64,000 nt of DNA from Diphasiastrum complanatum (Eukaryota; Streptophyta; Lycopodiopsida; Lycopodiales; Lycopodiaceae): NCBI GenBank assembly GCA_029204225.1, contig CM055098.1:55372282-55436281 (forward strand), written 5' to 3'. Shown piece after piece: positions 48,216 to 61,146 of the stretch (within the stretch, counting starts at the first letter, position 1; every line of letters begins with the position of its first letter). The position numbers and the translations under genes are program-made. The notes below the pieces were generated by a model. That model did no database searches. It was not told where the DNA came from and saw nothing but the letters and a program-made list of their open reading frames with translations.

Positions 48216-50502
48216 AAACAACGATGGGCTCCTGCAATCCACTTTGAGGTCGTCCAAGATGTGAAGCGAGATTCTCAGGAGCGTCCCATCATTGCTGCAC
48301 GAAAATATAAACGAGCAACCGACAACTGATCTTTGATATTCTTTGAGGCCATCGGCTTATTTGGATCGAATGCCAGAGGAGGGAGGCAGTTGTCCCATAT
48401 GGTTGCCACTGATGCCAACAGAGTTAAATCTTTTGCAAACAATGCCGATTGTCGCATTGTCGGATCTGGAGAGTAGACATACTCTCGTTGGTACGCCTGT
48501 AGAACCGGTGAAAATCTACCGATATTGTCAAGCTATAGGGCTGATGATGATTGGCCAACTGGGCGTATGGGTTGTGATTTTGTCCATAGCCAATCCCAAA
48601 TCTTTCCATTTATTGCTTCTCGGCATTGGCACATAATAGGGATCTACTTGCAATTGGCGAGGGCTGGCCACATAACTCATGAATGATATCGGAGTTTTCT
48701 CAAAAAGGGTAATTCTCCATGCCGGCTGCTCTCCCAATGCAGGTATTTTGTCCACTTCTTTGCCGGCCTCGGGGATTTGTGGTCCGGCTTCCAACACCTG
48801 AGCGACTGCTTTTTCATAGGCACTGATGGTTTCTTTAGCCTTTGCCAACTAAGTTGAAGCTGCTCCTTTGAACCTGTCAAAGCGGCCTTGGAATCCCTGA
48901 AGGGCCTCTTTGTACGTTTTCACTTTCTTGACCAAATACGCGATTTCCATCGGAGTGACCGGATGATCTGGTATTTGTGTCTGAAGATACGCATCACGCT
49001 CAAGGGTGGTCGCATCCAATTCACCTTGGAGACGTGTGCGATCCAACTTCGCCATCTGCAATTGACCTTTTAGCAGCTGCACCTGTTACTTTGCACCCTA
49101 CACGGCCTTGTCCACCTGATCCTGTGCGGTTGTCAGGGCATTTTGCAGGGAGCTGACGTATCCTTCGAGGCAATCAGCGTGCTGCTGTGCTCTTTTCAGT
49201 TTCAGATTTGTCTTCGTGCTGCTTGGCGATCTTCAATTCTCTATCCAGGTGGACAATTTTTCGGTTTATGAGAATGTCTTCCAATCCCAGATCTGAAATT
49301 CTCTGTTCCATTTCTTTTTTCTTATCAAGCATAAACTGGATCACTTGCGCAAGGCTTGAGACCAAACCGAAAGCATCACTAGAATCTATTGTCGTGTAGG
49401 CGGCAACAACAGGAGGACCTGATGGTACTGTCGTTGATTGGTGTGAAATAGGTGCCAATACTTCTTCTTCTTCAAAACCCTCAAGCACGGTGGCGTCGAA
49501 CTACTTTGGTGATTTCGTAGCTTGGTCAACCCAAAGTGTGGCTGGGCTGTCATCAGCTTGAAGTGGTTGGCATGAATCTTCAACACTGACAGTAGTGTCA
49601 TGGATTTGTTCGAATCCTCTTCCAGGGGATTGGAGTTCAAAGGGGGCAGGGCTCTGGGGCATTTCAAAAACTTCGGAGGCCCCAAGGGGGTCGGAATCAT
49701 CGAACATATCCATGAAATACCGCATGTTTGGTGATATAGCTTTGGTGTGCATGGGTGAGGCGGCCTGGGCAGCTGTGATGGGAATGGTAGCCCCAATGGT
49801 CACAGACTATCCTTGAGTGGAAGCAGAGGCAAGGGAAGCATCAGAGGCGGGGGGAATAGGAAGTTCAGTGCGAACAATAGCAGGGGTTGGAAGCGCAGCT
49901 GACGATGTATGCCCAGTATGACATCATGACATGGAAGGCGAGTTAGGAATGACGATCTCGCTGTGTGGACGACGTCGACTACGTGAACTGGAGGCCTAGT
50001 GGGACAACTCGGTCGGTGCTTCTTCATAGACTGAAAGCACAGAATCCAGGTGGAAGCCAAAGATTTTGTTTTCCAGATGAGAGACGGCTAGAAGAGACAA
50101 CAAGGAACCAACAACGAATTGCTGCTTAGTATTGCTCTTAATAGCTCATTTGAGCTCACCAAAAACAGTCTTGAACCAGTTATATGGTTCAAGAGAGGCT
50201 TTGGCTATCTTGGTATAGGAATCAGCTATCCTATAGAGGATCTATGAAGTGATGCAGTCTTTCTTGAGATTGCCAACCATCAAGAAGTTGTTTAGGAGCT
50301 GGGTAACAGTGTGTATGACAGGCTCAATGATGGAATCGAGGAGGTATCCATCATTGGTCCAGTGTAGATCATTGGTTAAGTCAATGTAAGGCTTAATAGC
50401 CTGTTTGGATTGCTTACGATTCGGTGAGGCTTGTGTTCCAGATGCTATACCTATGGCAGCACAGGCAGCCTCAATGACGCTGTCGCGACATACCAATATC
50501 AA
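48216..50502 (-). pseudogene. ORF3 of element B: unknown coiled-coil protein
   Basis: Colinear with ORF3 of A. It extends further upstream (50502-50130) than A, with NDLHWTNDGYLLDSIIEPVI and KIAKASLEPYNWFKTVFGELK before the Ser-rich part shared with A. The acidic FMDMFDDSDPLG block, the coiled coil (49420-48850) and GEQPAWRITLFEKTP / VDPYYVPMP follow. The C-terminal block (FAKDLTLLASVAT, LPPLAFDPNKPMASK) is cut at AHRCF. Stops near 49985, 49815, 49500, 49165 and 48540. Between A and B the central blocks are much better preserved than non-coding flanks, which argues that it encoded a protein. No membrane segment seen; function unknown. Confidence 0.7.
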
Positions 50503-50509
50503 AATGATT

Positions 50510-52435
50510 GATATTTGTAGTATAAACGGGTATCGTTCCTACTGGGGAGCAATAAAAAGGCTAATGCTGTCATTATTAGTGCAAAACAGAGAATAACCAA
50601 GAATGAATGGAGTGGAGAGGAGAAGTGATTGCAAACTGGTCATCAACAGATGTTTCCACAAGGGGTTGCCAGTACAACCTTGCAAAGAAGACAAAACACC
50701 CAGGAGAAAGATTGAATATTCAACAATGAAGTCCATACTCAAGTTAGGAGTAAAACTCTGTATAATGGACATACTAGGAATTAAGATCATACATGGCAAC
50801 AATATTTGTCCTTGAAACAACAAGAATGGCATCAGAGTGTAGAGGTTAGAGACTCACCATTCAGCATGGTGCTCACTTATCATTTAGATCCTCAACAGTC
50901 AAAGAAAACATACAAACTGATTTTCCATTAAGTCAATTTCGAATGTAGGCAGTAAGAGTTAGAATCAAATACTAGAAAAATGATCTAAGACTCTGTATTT
51001 GTCACTTAAAATTCTGTTCAAAACCAAAACACAAGAACTAAGCCAAGTCGCCATGGAAAACATTACTAAACATTCTCATCATAACAATAGAAATATGTAT
51101 TGATCAAAGCATAGCTGGTACATAGCATTCAATACAAATCTACAAATCAGTATGGATTCTCAAGGAAGTACACATATGCTCTGCCATTCTAGTTTACAGA
51201 GAAATAAGAGAAGCCATAATGCTCTCTGAAAACATCACAACTAGGCTATCTCCTGCAACACTAAGAATGCTACTGTCTGAATGCTTTACAATGGCATGAA
51301 TCTGGCATGATATAGCCTGCCATTGAAACTTGACTCTCTCACAAAGCCGAATAATGCGAGAATGTCGATTGGTTTCTTGCCTTTTTTAACGAATGATTTT
51401 TCGAATAAACTTTGTCTTACATGAGCATTACCTCAGTATTAAATTACAAATGGTCTTTGTATAGACTATGTCGTTCAGATATCACTTTAAAAAGTAAAGG
51501 CTAGGCATAGCCGTATGCCAGAGGTTAAGTGACAAAAAAGCCTTATTGCCATAAAAGCAATTTTACTACACAAAACATTAAATATCTCTTATGAGTTTGT
51601 TGTGCACTTTGGTAAGCAGAAAGACTTAGAATTTAACAATTAAAAGCTAAAACTATTAACTAATTGCCAAAACCAGGTCACCACATGTTCCCCTCCTCAT
51701 GTGTGCAGTGGCTCGCAAACACTAAGAATAGGAACCTTTGTCGAAGCTTTGAAGAGAATCTAACTTGCCACAGTCTGCAGCCTTTGACAAGCCAAGGCCT
51801 TGATTGTACGGTCTTCAACAAATAAAATTTCAGCATATAATACTTCCAAAATTCAGCACCATTTGACATAGTTATGAGCATATTCAGCTTTAAAAACTTG
51901 GCTCTGCATCATTTAAATAATGTGATTTTGGACAGTAGCACCAACAAATCGTTAACTATGAACAGAACATAGAAAGATCAGCATTTGTCAGCAATAGTCT
52001 TTAGACAACATCAACACATCTTGGACAACACCAAAGCCTTAGAACATGCTTTTATTTTAGCTTGAAGATCCTGTAAATAGAGAACCAAAAGAAAATAGAA
52101 TAGAACCATCTCTTGGAAAAGCATGAATCAAAATCTGCTTACGAAAAACCAAGAGATTATTGGACATAACAACAGAATCTTCAGATTGTACATAACAAGA
52201 ACTAAACACATTTTACAAACTGTAAACAACTTTAAGAACTCTACCAAAAATCGAAAATAGAAAATCAAAAGTGAAATGACGAGTTAGGGTGGTCGAAACT
52301 CAAATTTCACTCTTCTCCTTAGGAAATACTTGAAGAACCGGAACAGTAACCTCTGAATCTGAAAAATATAAACAAAAATAAAAAAAAGACAGAAATCCTA
52401 TTTGGCATTGCTCCCGGACAACGACGCAAGATGGG
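50510..52435. other. 1.9-kb segment present in B but not in A
   Basis: It lies between ORF3 and the integrase spacer. No gene recognised. Its high end contains a reversed tRNA-Asp-primer-like sequence (TTGCTCCCGGACAACGACGC near 52409) and its low end GGTATCGTTCCTACTGGGGA near 50529, a weakly related sequence in the opposite orientation. It may be a non-autonomous element or a rearranged leader piece. Confidence 0.4.
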
Positions 52436-52890
52436 GGTTTGTATTTTTTCACAATATGAACCTATAGCCAACCTAATTTTGACATTTTAAACCATCCAGC
52501 ATGTCAGCGAAGGTTCATAATGAGGGTAAGGTGCTCGGCGAAGGTTCCCAAAATGGCATATTGCTAGTCATTCGCCTAGCTCCAAAAAAAGATTTTTCCT
52601 AGACAAGAACCTTCGCCCACCTCAAATTAGACAAAGTTGAAGTGGATGTACAGTCTGAGAGCTCAGCGAAGGTTTCTAGTACTATATAGGCCAAATCTGA
52701 CCAAAACAGTGAGTTTCTAAGTCATTTTTCATCAAAAATATTGTTCTTCCTTTTTCTCATGCTGATGACTTTTTTGACTTTTGCTCATCAGTCTTTTCTC
52801 ATTTTTTTTGTCTTTTTCAAAAAAACTCTGAACAATCAAATATTGAAAACAACATATTGAAAAACAAATAATTTTAAAAAATCCTTGAGA
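52436..52890 (-). other. Integrase-ORF3 spacer of B with ACCTTCGCC-like motifs
   Basis: Matches the spacer of A at 7975-8450 in reverse. Motif copies occur near 52507, 52538, 52572, 52608 and 52665 in both orientations. Confidence 0.65.
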
Positions 52891-54083
52891 TCAGGCTTGT
52901 TGATCTGGAAAAGCAGGCTGCCAAAACTTGCATAAGCGACTGCCATTCACCGGAGTATCAAATCGTTTTCCATCCAAGTGCTCAAGAATTACTACGCCAT
53001 AGTTCAGGATTTCCTTCACTTTACATGGGACTTCACCGGTAAACTTCAATTTTCCCTTGATCAACTTGGTTTTGTACATCAATGCAAGATCTCCTGCTTT
53101 CAGATCTTTTTTGTGCAATCGACAATCGTGCCATGCCTTGCGGCGGGCTTTCTCTACTGCTAATGCATGAACTGCCATCAATTGGGTTTCACATAATTTG
53201 TGCAATGCTTCATGACGTAGTTGTAAAGACTTATCATCATTCAACCGTTCTGTTGCTGCTATGCGTAAAGATGGGATTAAAAATTCAATCGGCATGACAA
53301 CATCTTGACCATAAACCAGTTGAAAGGGTGTTTGATTTGTACTATTTTTGTAAGCGGTTCTGAATGCCCATAATGTTGCATGCAGTTTATGTTTCCAATC
53401 AGACCGACTCGCTTCAACTGTGTTCATCATAATAGTGCAGAGAATCTTATTGGAAGATTCAGCTTGGCCATTTCCTCTGGGATAATAAGGAGTGCTAAAT
53501 CTATGTATCACAAAAAAATCTTCCAGTAAACACTTTATTGTTTGATTAACAAAGTGTGTACCTCGGTCACTGACAATCTCGATCGGACATCCAAATCTGA
53601 TTATAATATTTTCATAGAGAAACTTGCTGTAGATTTCGCATCAGCAACTTTGACAGCTTTGGCTTCAATCCACTTGGTCATATAATCAGTTGCTACGATA
53701 ATGTATCTGGCCTGAGATCCTTGCATGACAGGATGAATGGGACCAACATAATCTAGTACCCATTTTTCAAACGGTGCTTGCGATAAAACCGGATGCAAGG
53801 ATTTATAATTCTGTCGAGTAGGCCGTCGTGCTCGCTGGCAAACATCACATGTCTGAATAAAATTTTCTGTGTCCTTATGAAGGGTAGGCCACCAACAACC
53901 TGATTGCAAAAGTTTGCGAACAATAATATCTGTAGAGAAGTGTCCTCCGCCCATGCCATCATGTGAAAACATGATTAAATCTGGTACTTCATGTGGTAAA
54001 ACACATCTACGTAGAATATTGTCTGATCCACAACGATACAATTGTCCTACAATCAATTGATAAGGTTGAGCCTTACAAATCAA
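52891..54083 (-). pseudogene. Integrase domain of element B
   Basis: 54083-53601 has the zinc finger (HDGMGGGHFSTD, CDVCQRARRPTR) and LDYVGPIHP. 53511-52891 has YYPRGNGQAESSNK with the catalytic Glu, then a long C-terminal region to KFWQPAFP. The SDRGTHFVN box lies in the shifted segment 53512-53600. More complete than in A: the C-terminal 200 residues are open. Confidence 0.9.
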
Positions 54084-54595
54084 TTGCCTCTTCTATACTT
54101 TTGTCAAAGAGTCATTTGGTTGTCCTAGCATCAGGTACTCAACAATATCTGCTGCCCACTCAGGTACTGCTTCTACATAGAACAATGCAGCATCTGGTAA
54201 TTCATCATCCACTTCAGTATTAACTGGTGCAGATTCGATTCATGAAACATGATCGGTTATATAATGTTGCTTTCCCTTTCGAACCACAATTCGAAAGTCA
54301 AATTCAGTCAATAATAATAACCATCTTGCAATACATCCAACATTGCATGTCTTCTTTACCAAGTAAAGTAACGGCTGATGATCCGTATCAAATGCAAAGT
54401 GCGTTTCCATGAGGTAGTGACAAAATTTCCAAACAGAAAAAATCATGGCTAACGTTTCACGTTCTGTTGTTGAATAATTCTTCTCCGGATCAGCAACTGT
54501 CTGCTTGCAAATTGTATAGGATAATCTTTCTTATAATCACTTGGCTGCGTCAAAACTGATTCAATGGCATATTTTGAGGCATCTGTGTGAACATG
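54084..54595 (-). pseudogene. RNase H domain of element B
   Basis: 54446-54240 gives FAFDTDHQPLLYLVKKTCN and the end RKGKQHYITDHVS. Upstream frames carry the TEREALAM-like region with stops. Homologous to A at 6233-6655. Confidence 0.8.
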
Positions 54596-54599
54596 AAAT

Positions 54600-55586
54600 T
54601 CAATCGTCCAATCTAGAGAACGCACTATCGGTGCTGAAGTTAATGCTTTTTTTTAATTTTTCAAAGGTTTCTAACGTCTCTATTGTCCAAATACGAACAA
54701 TAGTCAGTTTGTATATAGGTCGTGCTAAATTCGCAAAGAAGATAATAAAAATGCGATAGTAGTTCACATGACCCATAAACACATAAACTTCACGAATTGT
54801 TGTTGGCGGTGGCAGTTCCACAATAATCTTAATTTTAGAATAATCCGTGGCAATACCATGTCTTGATATCACATGGCCAAGCACAACTCCGTGGGAAACC
54901 CATATCTGGCATTTTTCTGGATTCAGAGAAAGGTGATATTTGCGACATCTTTCAAATACTTTCTCCAATCGATCTAGGTGGTCTACATCTGTACTATGGA
55001 CTCCCAGGTCATCCAAGTAAATTTCAAGAAATTTTTGTAGATAATCTTTAAAAGCAAATTGCAGTAATCTTCGGAATGAACTTGGTGCATTACAGAGTCC
55101 AAACGACATTACTTTGTAAGCATATGTGCCTCATTCTATTGCAAAAGCTGTTTTGTGGCAATCTGCAGGTGCAATCTTAATCTGGTTGTAACCACTAAAT
55201 CCATCCAGGAAACTATAAGCTTCCGCTCCAGCAAGGCGATCCAAAATGCTTTTAGTAAAAGGTAACGGAAAGTGATCCTTCCGCGTCACTTTGTTCAAAG
55301 CCTTGAGATTTACACAAATTCTCAATTTCCCATTGTTCTTAGGAACAATGACAATCGGTGAGATCCATTCGATATGCTCGATCTCATAAATGAAATCGGC
55401 GTCAAGCAGTCTCTGAAGTTCTTTCTTTATTAGATCTACAACATTAGGATTATAGCGATAGAACTTTGTAACCTTTGAAACTGCATCAGGTACTAAAGGT
55501 ATGGTATGTTCAATAACTAACGTCGGAATACCCTTCAGATCTTGATAAGTCCATGCAAAGCAATCTTGATACTTAAGAAGTAACAT
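54600..55586 (-). pseudogene. Reverse transcriptase domain of element B
   Basis: 55586-55131 has DLKGIPTLVIEHTIPLVP, NNGKLRICVNLKALN and YSFLDGFSGYNQIKIAP. 55109-54600 has SFGLCNAPSSF, the intact active site EIYLDDLGVHS and LGHVISRHGIATDY. A stop near 55130 separates the halves. The YLDD box differs from YLND in A. Confidence 0.9.
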
Positions 55587-55639
55587 GCAGAGTGCTTGAT
55601 ACTATTCAGGATTAAGTTGTGATCCAACTTGCACTTGGA

Positions 55640-56494
55640 TCTTCGCTTAGTCTTCTTAGCAAGAATTGATCATGGAGGTGATGACTTCTGAGATGATAAT
55701 GTCTTGCTAGAATTTTGACTTGTAGAATCGTCCTCGACTTTTCCTTTGCCTTTATCCAGTAAGGGTGGCACATTCTTTGAATTAATCTTTTGAGGGGGAT
55801 TTTCCCATTTCAAGACCGTATTATAATGTTGCTTGGCTTGTTTCTTTGTCATTGATTCTGTGAACCTATCTTCCTTCAATATAACTACTCTAAGCGGTTT
55901 TATTGTTGGTTCATCAGGAACATTACGCACTCCAAATCTGGTCGGATCCATATGATTGAGAATCTGCTCATCCGTAAGTTCTGTTTTGTCATCATAAGTC
56001 AAGGCATGACTCACATGTATGAGATCATCTTCAATTGGATCTGGTATAGGTTCTGTTGATATCCATACTACATTCAGCACATTCAATGAAAACATGATCG
56101 GTGTATCCAAAGTTCGATCTAATAATGAGATCTCACTCAAATCTGATTGATTATCTTGTTGACACATATATTCTGCTGTACAATCAATCGTTGCAAGAGC
56201 TTCATTCGAGTTGATAGTATCCATTTGAAAATCGTGATGAACTCCCAAATTTTTCTCTGGACGGTCACAAGTATGATCCGTTGTTGATGAATCATCATTC
56301 TCTTTTTGAACCACTGGTTTGATGGTCCAAGTTACAAGATCAACTTTGACTACACGTTCACAATTTTCAAAAGTGATTTTTTCAATACCCTAGTTATAAA
56401 CTACTTGCGCAACTCGTAACCATGGACGTTCCAATAGGACTCGGTAGACATTTGGCGCTTCTGGTAAGTCCATTACTACGAAAGTAATGACGAA
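55640..56494 (-). pseudogene. Pol linker between protease and RT (element B)
   Basis: Open from 56314 to 55670, 214 residues in one frame, where A has two broken frames. Acidic middle (PIPDPIEDDLIHVSHALTYD) and Ser/Lys-rich end. The segment 56315-56494 carries the LLGRPWL-like protease end in a shifted frame. Confidence 0.65.
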
Positions 56495-56941
56495 CTATAC
56501 TCCCGCAATTCTAACAGGTATATCTTCAACCATTCCTCGTGGACAAACTGTCGTTTGATCAGCTAGCTTAATGGCAAAAGTCACAGGCTTGATCTTTGTA
56601 AGGCCCCATTTTGCACATAGCTTTGTAGAAATCAAGTTAACTCCTGAACCGCCATCTATCACGGCTGCTTCCTTAGGAAATTGTTTATGCTGTATCGGCA
56701 GAGTGATATTTTTTTGTTCACTTTCCCAAGCGGCTCCGACATGGAGTACTTCATTAGATTCTTCAAATCCAGCACAAAAAAGTGGCTCCTGATGGACTTT
56801 TGGTTCTACTTGAGCTAACTTTTGTGCTAAGACTTCTTTTGCTTTTGGCACCAACTTCAGGAACTCTTCCAATGAAATATTAATCTTACTAGATAAAATA
56901 TTCATGAGCAATTTTGTTTGCGGCACTTTTGGTTTAGTCAT
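56495..56941 (-). pseudogene. Aspartic protease domain of element B
   Basis: 148-residue open stretch with VIDGGSGVNLISTKLCAKWG, the same DGG active-site variant as in A, and PRGMVEDIPVRIAGV. It begins MTKPKVPQTKLLMNILSSKI, as in A. Confidence 0.85.
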
Positions 56942-57189
56942 CTTGAAGGGTTATTCATGATGATGCAACTGATCATTCATATCTATATGTGAATTTCTTG
57001 ATGGCTGCAATGGTGAAGAACGAACTTCGGTTGTTGCTTTAGCAGCTTCAAGTTCCTCTTCATCTTGCAGATGTAATCCACTGCCTCATATCCTGATATC
57101 TTCTTTTTTCTGCATGAAGATTTGGATAGACTCCAGAAGCTGTTGGTATATCGGTTAATGGTGTAGAATCAGTAGGTACTGGGTCCGCT

Positions 57190-58493
<1,304 letters not shown>

Positions 58494-59536
58494 TTTTAAA
58501 AATTCAAATCAAGCAGACAATGAGATTGGATCTAGATTTTTCAATCAAAACTATCTCAGATTAGATCTGCTAGATCAATTTTACTTTTCAAGAATCTGAT
58601 TTCTATATCGTGAAAAAGATTTTGACATTCGATCAATCGATACTTCTCAAAAATGATAAATTTTTCAGAATCCAAGTCAAAATATATCAGATTTGATCCA
58701 AATTTTGACAGAGGCTTGATTTGGAAAATCAAAACCTAGAAATAGTACTCGCGAAGGTTTCCTAGGCGAAGGTTGACTCGGCGAAGGTTCAACAATGCTA
58801 TTTTGGAAAAAAAACTCTCTAATCAATTTTTCTGACAATTTCTAGGGAAATAACCTTCGTCGAACTCTCAGATGCAAGATCTGTCACAGATAAAACTAGG
58901 GTAAACTCGGCGAAGGTTTCTGACACAAGAAAATATAGTTTCTGTAGTCTGGCAAGGGTAAAAATCAAGAATTTCTATGATTTGGAATCTTCGCCGAACT
59001 CAAAAATAGTATTTTACTATAAATAGAATCTTCTGAAATCTCGGCGAAGGTTTTGGCGAAGGATCAAGTGTAATACTGGTATTTTTGCCAAAAAGTGACT
59101 TTTTTGGCAAAAATATGGCAATATGACAACTGATCGGGCGAAGGTTCTTTTTTTGTATTTTTAGGGTTTTGGTGATTTTTTGGTGTTTTAGGACAGTTTT
59201 TTTGATGTTTTTGGAAATTTGCTAGGAATTAATCTTTGCCCTTCAAACTGAAGGTTCTATGATCAAAATCAAAAGTGTCTGCAACTCAGCAAAGGTTTCT
59301 TGAAAGAGGGCAACAAGTTATCAACATGACAAATTTTGTCTCTTTTTGACCAAAATCTGACAGATTTGACGAATTTTTGTTGTTTTTTCTGATATCTTAG
59401 ATCCAAATGGATCTTAAGATTAGTGATCTGAATAGCTTCCCCTATTCTACAATCAGATTAGATTTCAAACAAGCAAATCCACTCAAATCAAGCGAAATCA
59501 CTCCCAAACTAACCCTAAATGCAGGTCTAACACTAT
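58494..59536 (-). other. Leader of element B with ACCTTCGCC-like motifs
   Basis: Reverse complement of the leader of A (about 1145-2287), with motif copies near 58752, 58767, 58782, 58853, 58911, 58990, 59042, 59055, 59139 and 59240. It stops at the inversion breakpoint, AACACTAT/GTGCAAG. Confidence 0.75.
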
Positions 59537-59726
59537 GTGCAAGTCAGATATACTACGTGAAAAAAAGATATTTTTGTGGTGATCCATGCTTTGAAATCAT
59601 GGAGGCATTACGTGTATGGTAATAAGAAACTAACCGATGTGCAAGTCAGATATACTACGCAGGAAAAAGAGCTTTTTGCGGTGATCCATGCTTTGAAATC
59701 ATGGAGGCATTACCTGTATGGTAATA
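59537..59726. repeat. 102-bp tandem duplication at the inversion breakpoint
   Basis: GTGCAAGTCAGATATACTAC starts at 59537 and again at 59639. The copies agree through TGTATGGTAATAAG with several substitutions. They duplicate the start of the RNase H segment of C. Confidence 0.85.
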
Positions 59727-60329
59727 AGTTTGTGGTTAATATAGATCACCAATCTTTAAAGTATTTTTGTAATAAGGATGATTTGAGAGGTCATAAGGCC
59801 AAATGGGCAGAACTCATGCAAGAATTTGACTTTGAATGCAGTATATTAAAGACTTACCTAATCAGGTGGCTGATGCACTTAGTCGAATTGGTGAAGTGAA
59901 CGAACTTTCCTTTACTGAGATCAGTATAGTCTTTTATCTCTCCTTGAGAGGTCTTTGTGAGAAAGACCGACTTTTTGGACCAATCTGGAATAGGGTTCTA
60001 GCAGTTACATCAAGCGGGACTGATGGTCATGGTGATCAGTATGGGGGGAAGGATATAAAGGGTGTTCATGACTTCTCTATCCGTAATGGACTTTTGTTCA
60101 GGAAAGGGAAGGTTTGTGTGCCTGATGTGGATGCTATTAAAAATAAAATTCTTTCTTTATGAATGTCACGACTCATCGTGCGCAGGACATCCCGACATAC
60201 ATAGTACATTAGATAAATGGTATGAAGGGACTTTTATTGGCCAAAACTCAATGTTGGTGTATGATGGTGGTCTGTTTGGTCTACGCTTGATTGTGACTGC
60301 AATGGAACCGTGACGGAAGCAGAACATGA

Positions 60330-60334
60330 GAGGC
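60330..60334. repeat. Target site duplication of element B (other copy)
   Basis: GAGGC directly before the LTR start; see 48062-48066. Confidence 0.65.
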
Positions 60335-61056
60335 TATTGGAGGGTTTGCGGATCCCAAGGCAACCCTAACCCTAGTTAATAAGTGAGAGGGATTTGGCAC
60401 TCTGCGTGTGTAAGTCCCACCCGATGATCACATAGAGATTTGATTAGTTACAAGTCAATAAAAGGACTTTAGGCCTTTTTGCGGGACTTTTAATGTCGCA
60501 GGGCCTAAATGTCAAGTTAGTGAATAAAGTTGGGTTTCCCTCCAATTTGGATGATTCTCACTCTTTTTTAAATTTGAATAATTAGGGAGGCAGAAATGGA
60601 CCAATAGGATTCAGAGGCCAGGGTCCTCCTCTCTATTATAAAAAGAGACCAACTCGAGTTCCTATAGATGTTCATTTCCTCATTTCAAGAAAGCAGATTG
60701 GTTCTCTTCAGAAATGGATTGATGAATGTCCTTGCTCTCTATCTCTTTTTTTCCATCTCTCATGCTTTCTTTGGATTTTGCTAATTGTTGGATATGATTG
60801 TTATTGGGATTGCATGTTATTATACTTTTTATGAGAGAGAAAGAGTAAGCTATTTTTGTTGTGGATGCGTAGTGTTAATGGATCGTAGGGTTAATGGATG
60901 TTGGAGTTAGATGTGAATCCTCCATTCAGGTTGAAATCTAAACTATACTATCGCTCTCATGGGAATGAATCTATGCGTGACAACTAACTCCGTCTCTTTG
61001 ATGCTAGATTGTCTAGATCTTGGATTCAAGTTAGGCAAGGAAAGAAACCCACTACA
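60335..61056 (+). repeat. 5' LTR of element B, now in inverted position
   Basis: 722 bp, beginning TATTGGAGGG and ending CACTACA. Similar to both LTRs of A but shorter because of small deletions near 60840-60900. Orientation is plus while the body of B is minus. Confidence 0.9.
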
Positions 61057-61060
61057 ATTT

Positions 61061-61078
61061 TGGCACCGTTTCCAAAAA
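61061..61078 (+). promoter_or_regulatory. Primer binding site of B (decayed)
   Basis: TGGCACCGTTTCCAAAAA, four bases after the LTR, corresponds to the tRNA-Asp site of A with changes in its second half. Confidence 0.75.
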
Positions 61079-61146
61079 GCTACGCCAATTTTTCAGTTTG
61101 CAGCATGTTTGTTGGATGGTTAGCTTGCATTAGGCATCTTGTCATG
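61079..61146 (+). other. First 68 bp after the primer site in the B leader, ending at the inversion breakpoint
   Basis: Matches A at 1077-1140 (CAGTTTGCAGCATG, TTGGATGGTTAGCTTGCATT) and stops at GTCATG/CTTTCAAAGG. Confidence 0.85.

Larger units (their letters stand above)
59537..60334 (+). pseudogene. Element C: RNase H and integrase N-terminus (inverted piece)
   Basis: The plus-strand frame gives KLTDVQVRYTTQEKELFAVI, SWRHYLYGNKFVVNIDHQSL and KWAELMQEFDFEC, a Ty3/gypsy RNase H, then LPNQVADALSRIGEV and an integrase finger start ECHDSSCAGHPDIHSTL. Frameshifts near 59840 and 60160. The rest of C lies at 61147-63831 on the opposite strand and ends exactly where this begins in gypsy pol. Confidence 0.88.

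Noticed and set aside
61080-61146. C RT/RNase H frame continuing as FESMTRCLMQ and on
   Set aside because: The last 20 residues are antisense leader of B reached across the inversion breakpoint, not part of C.
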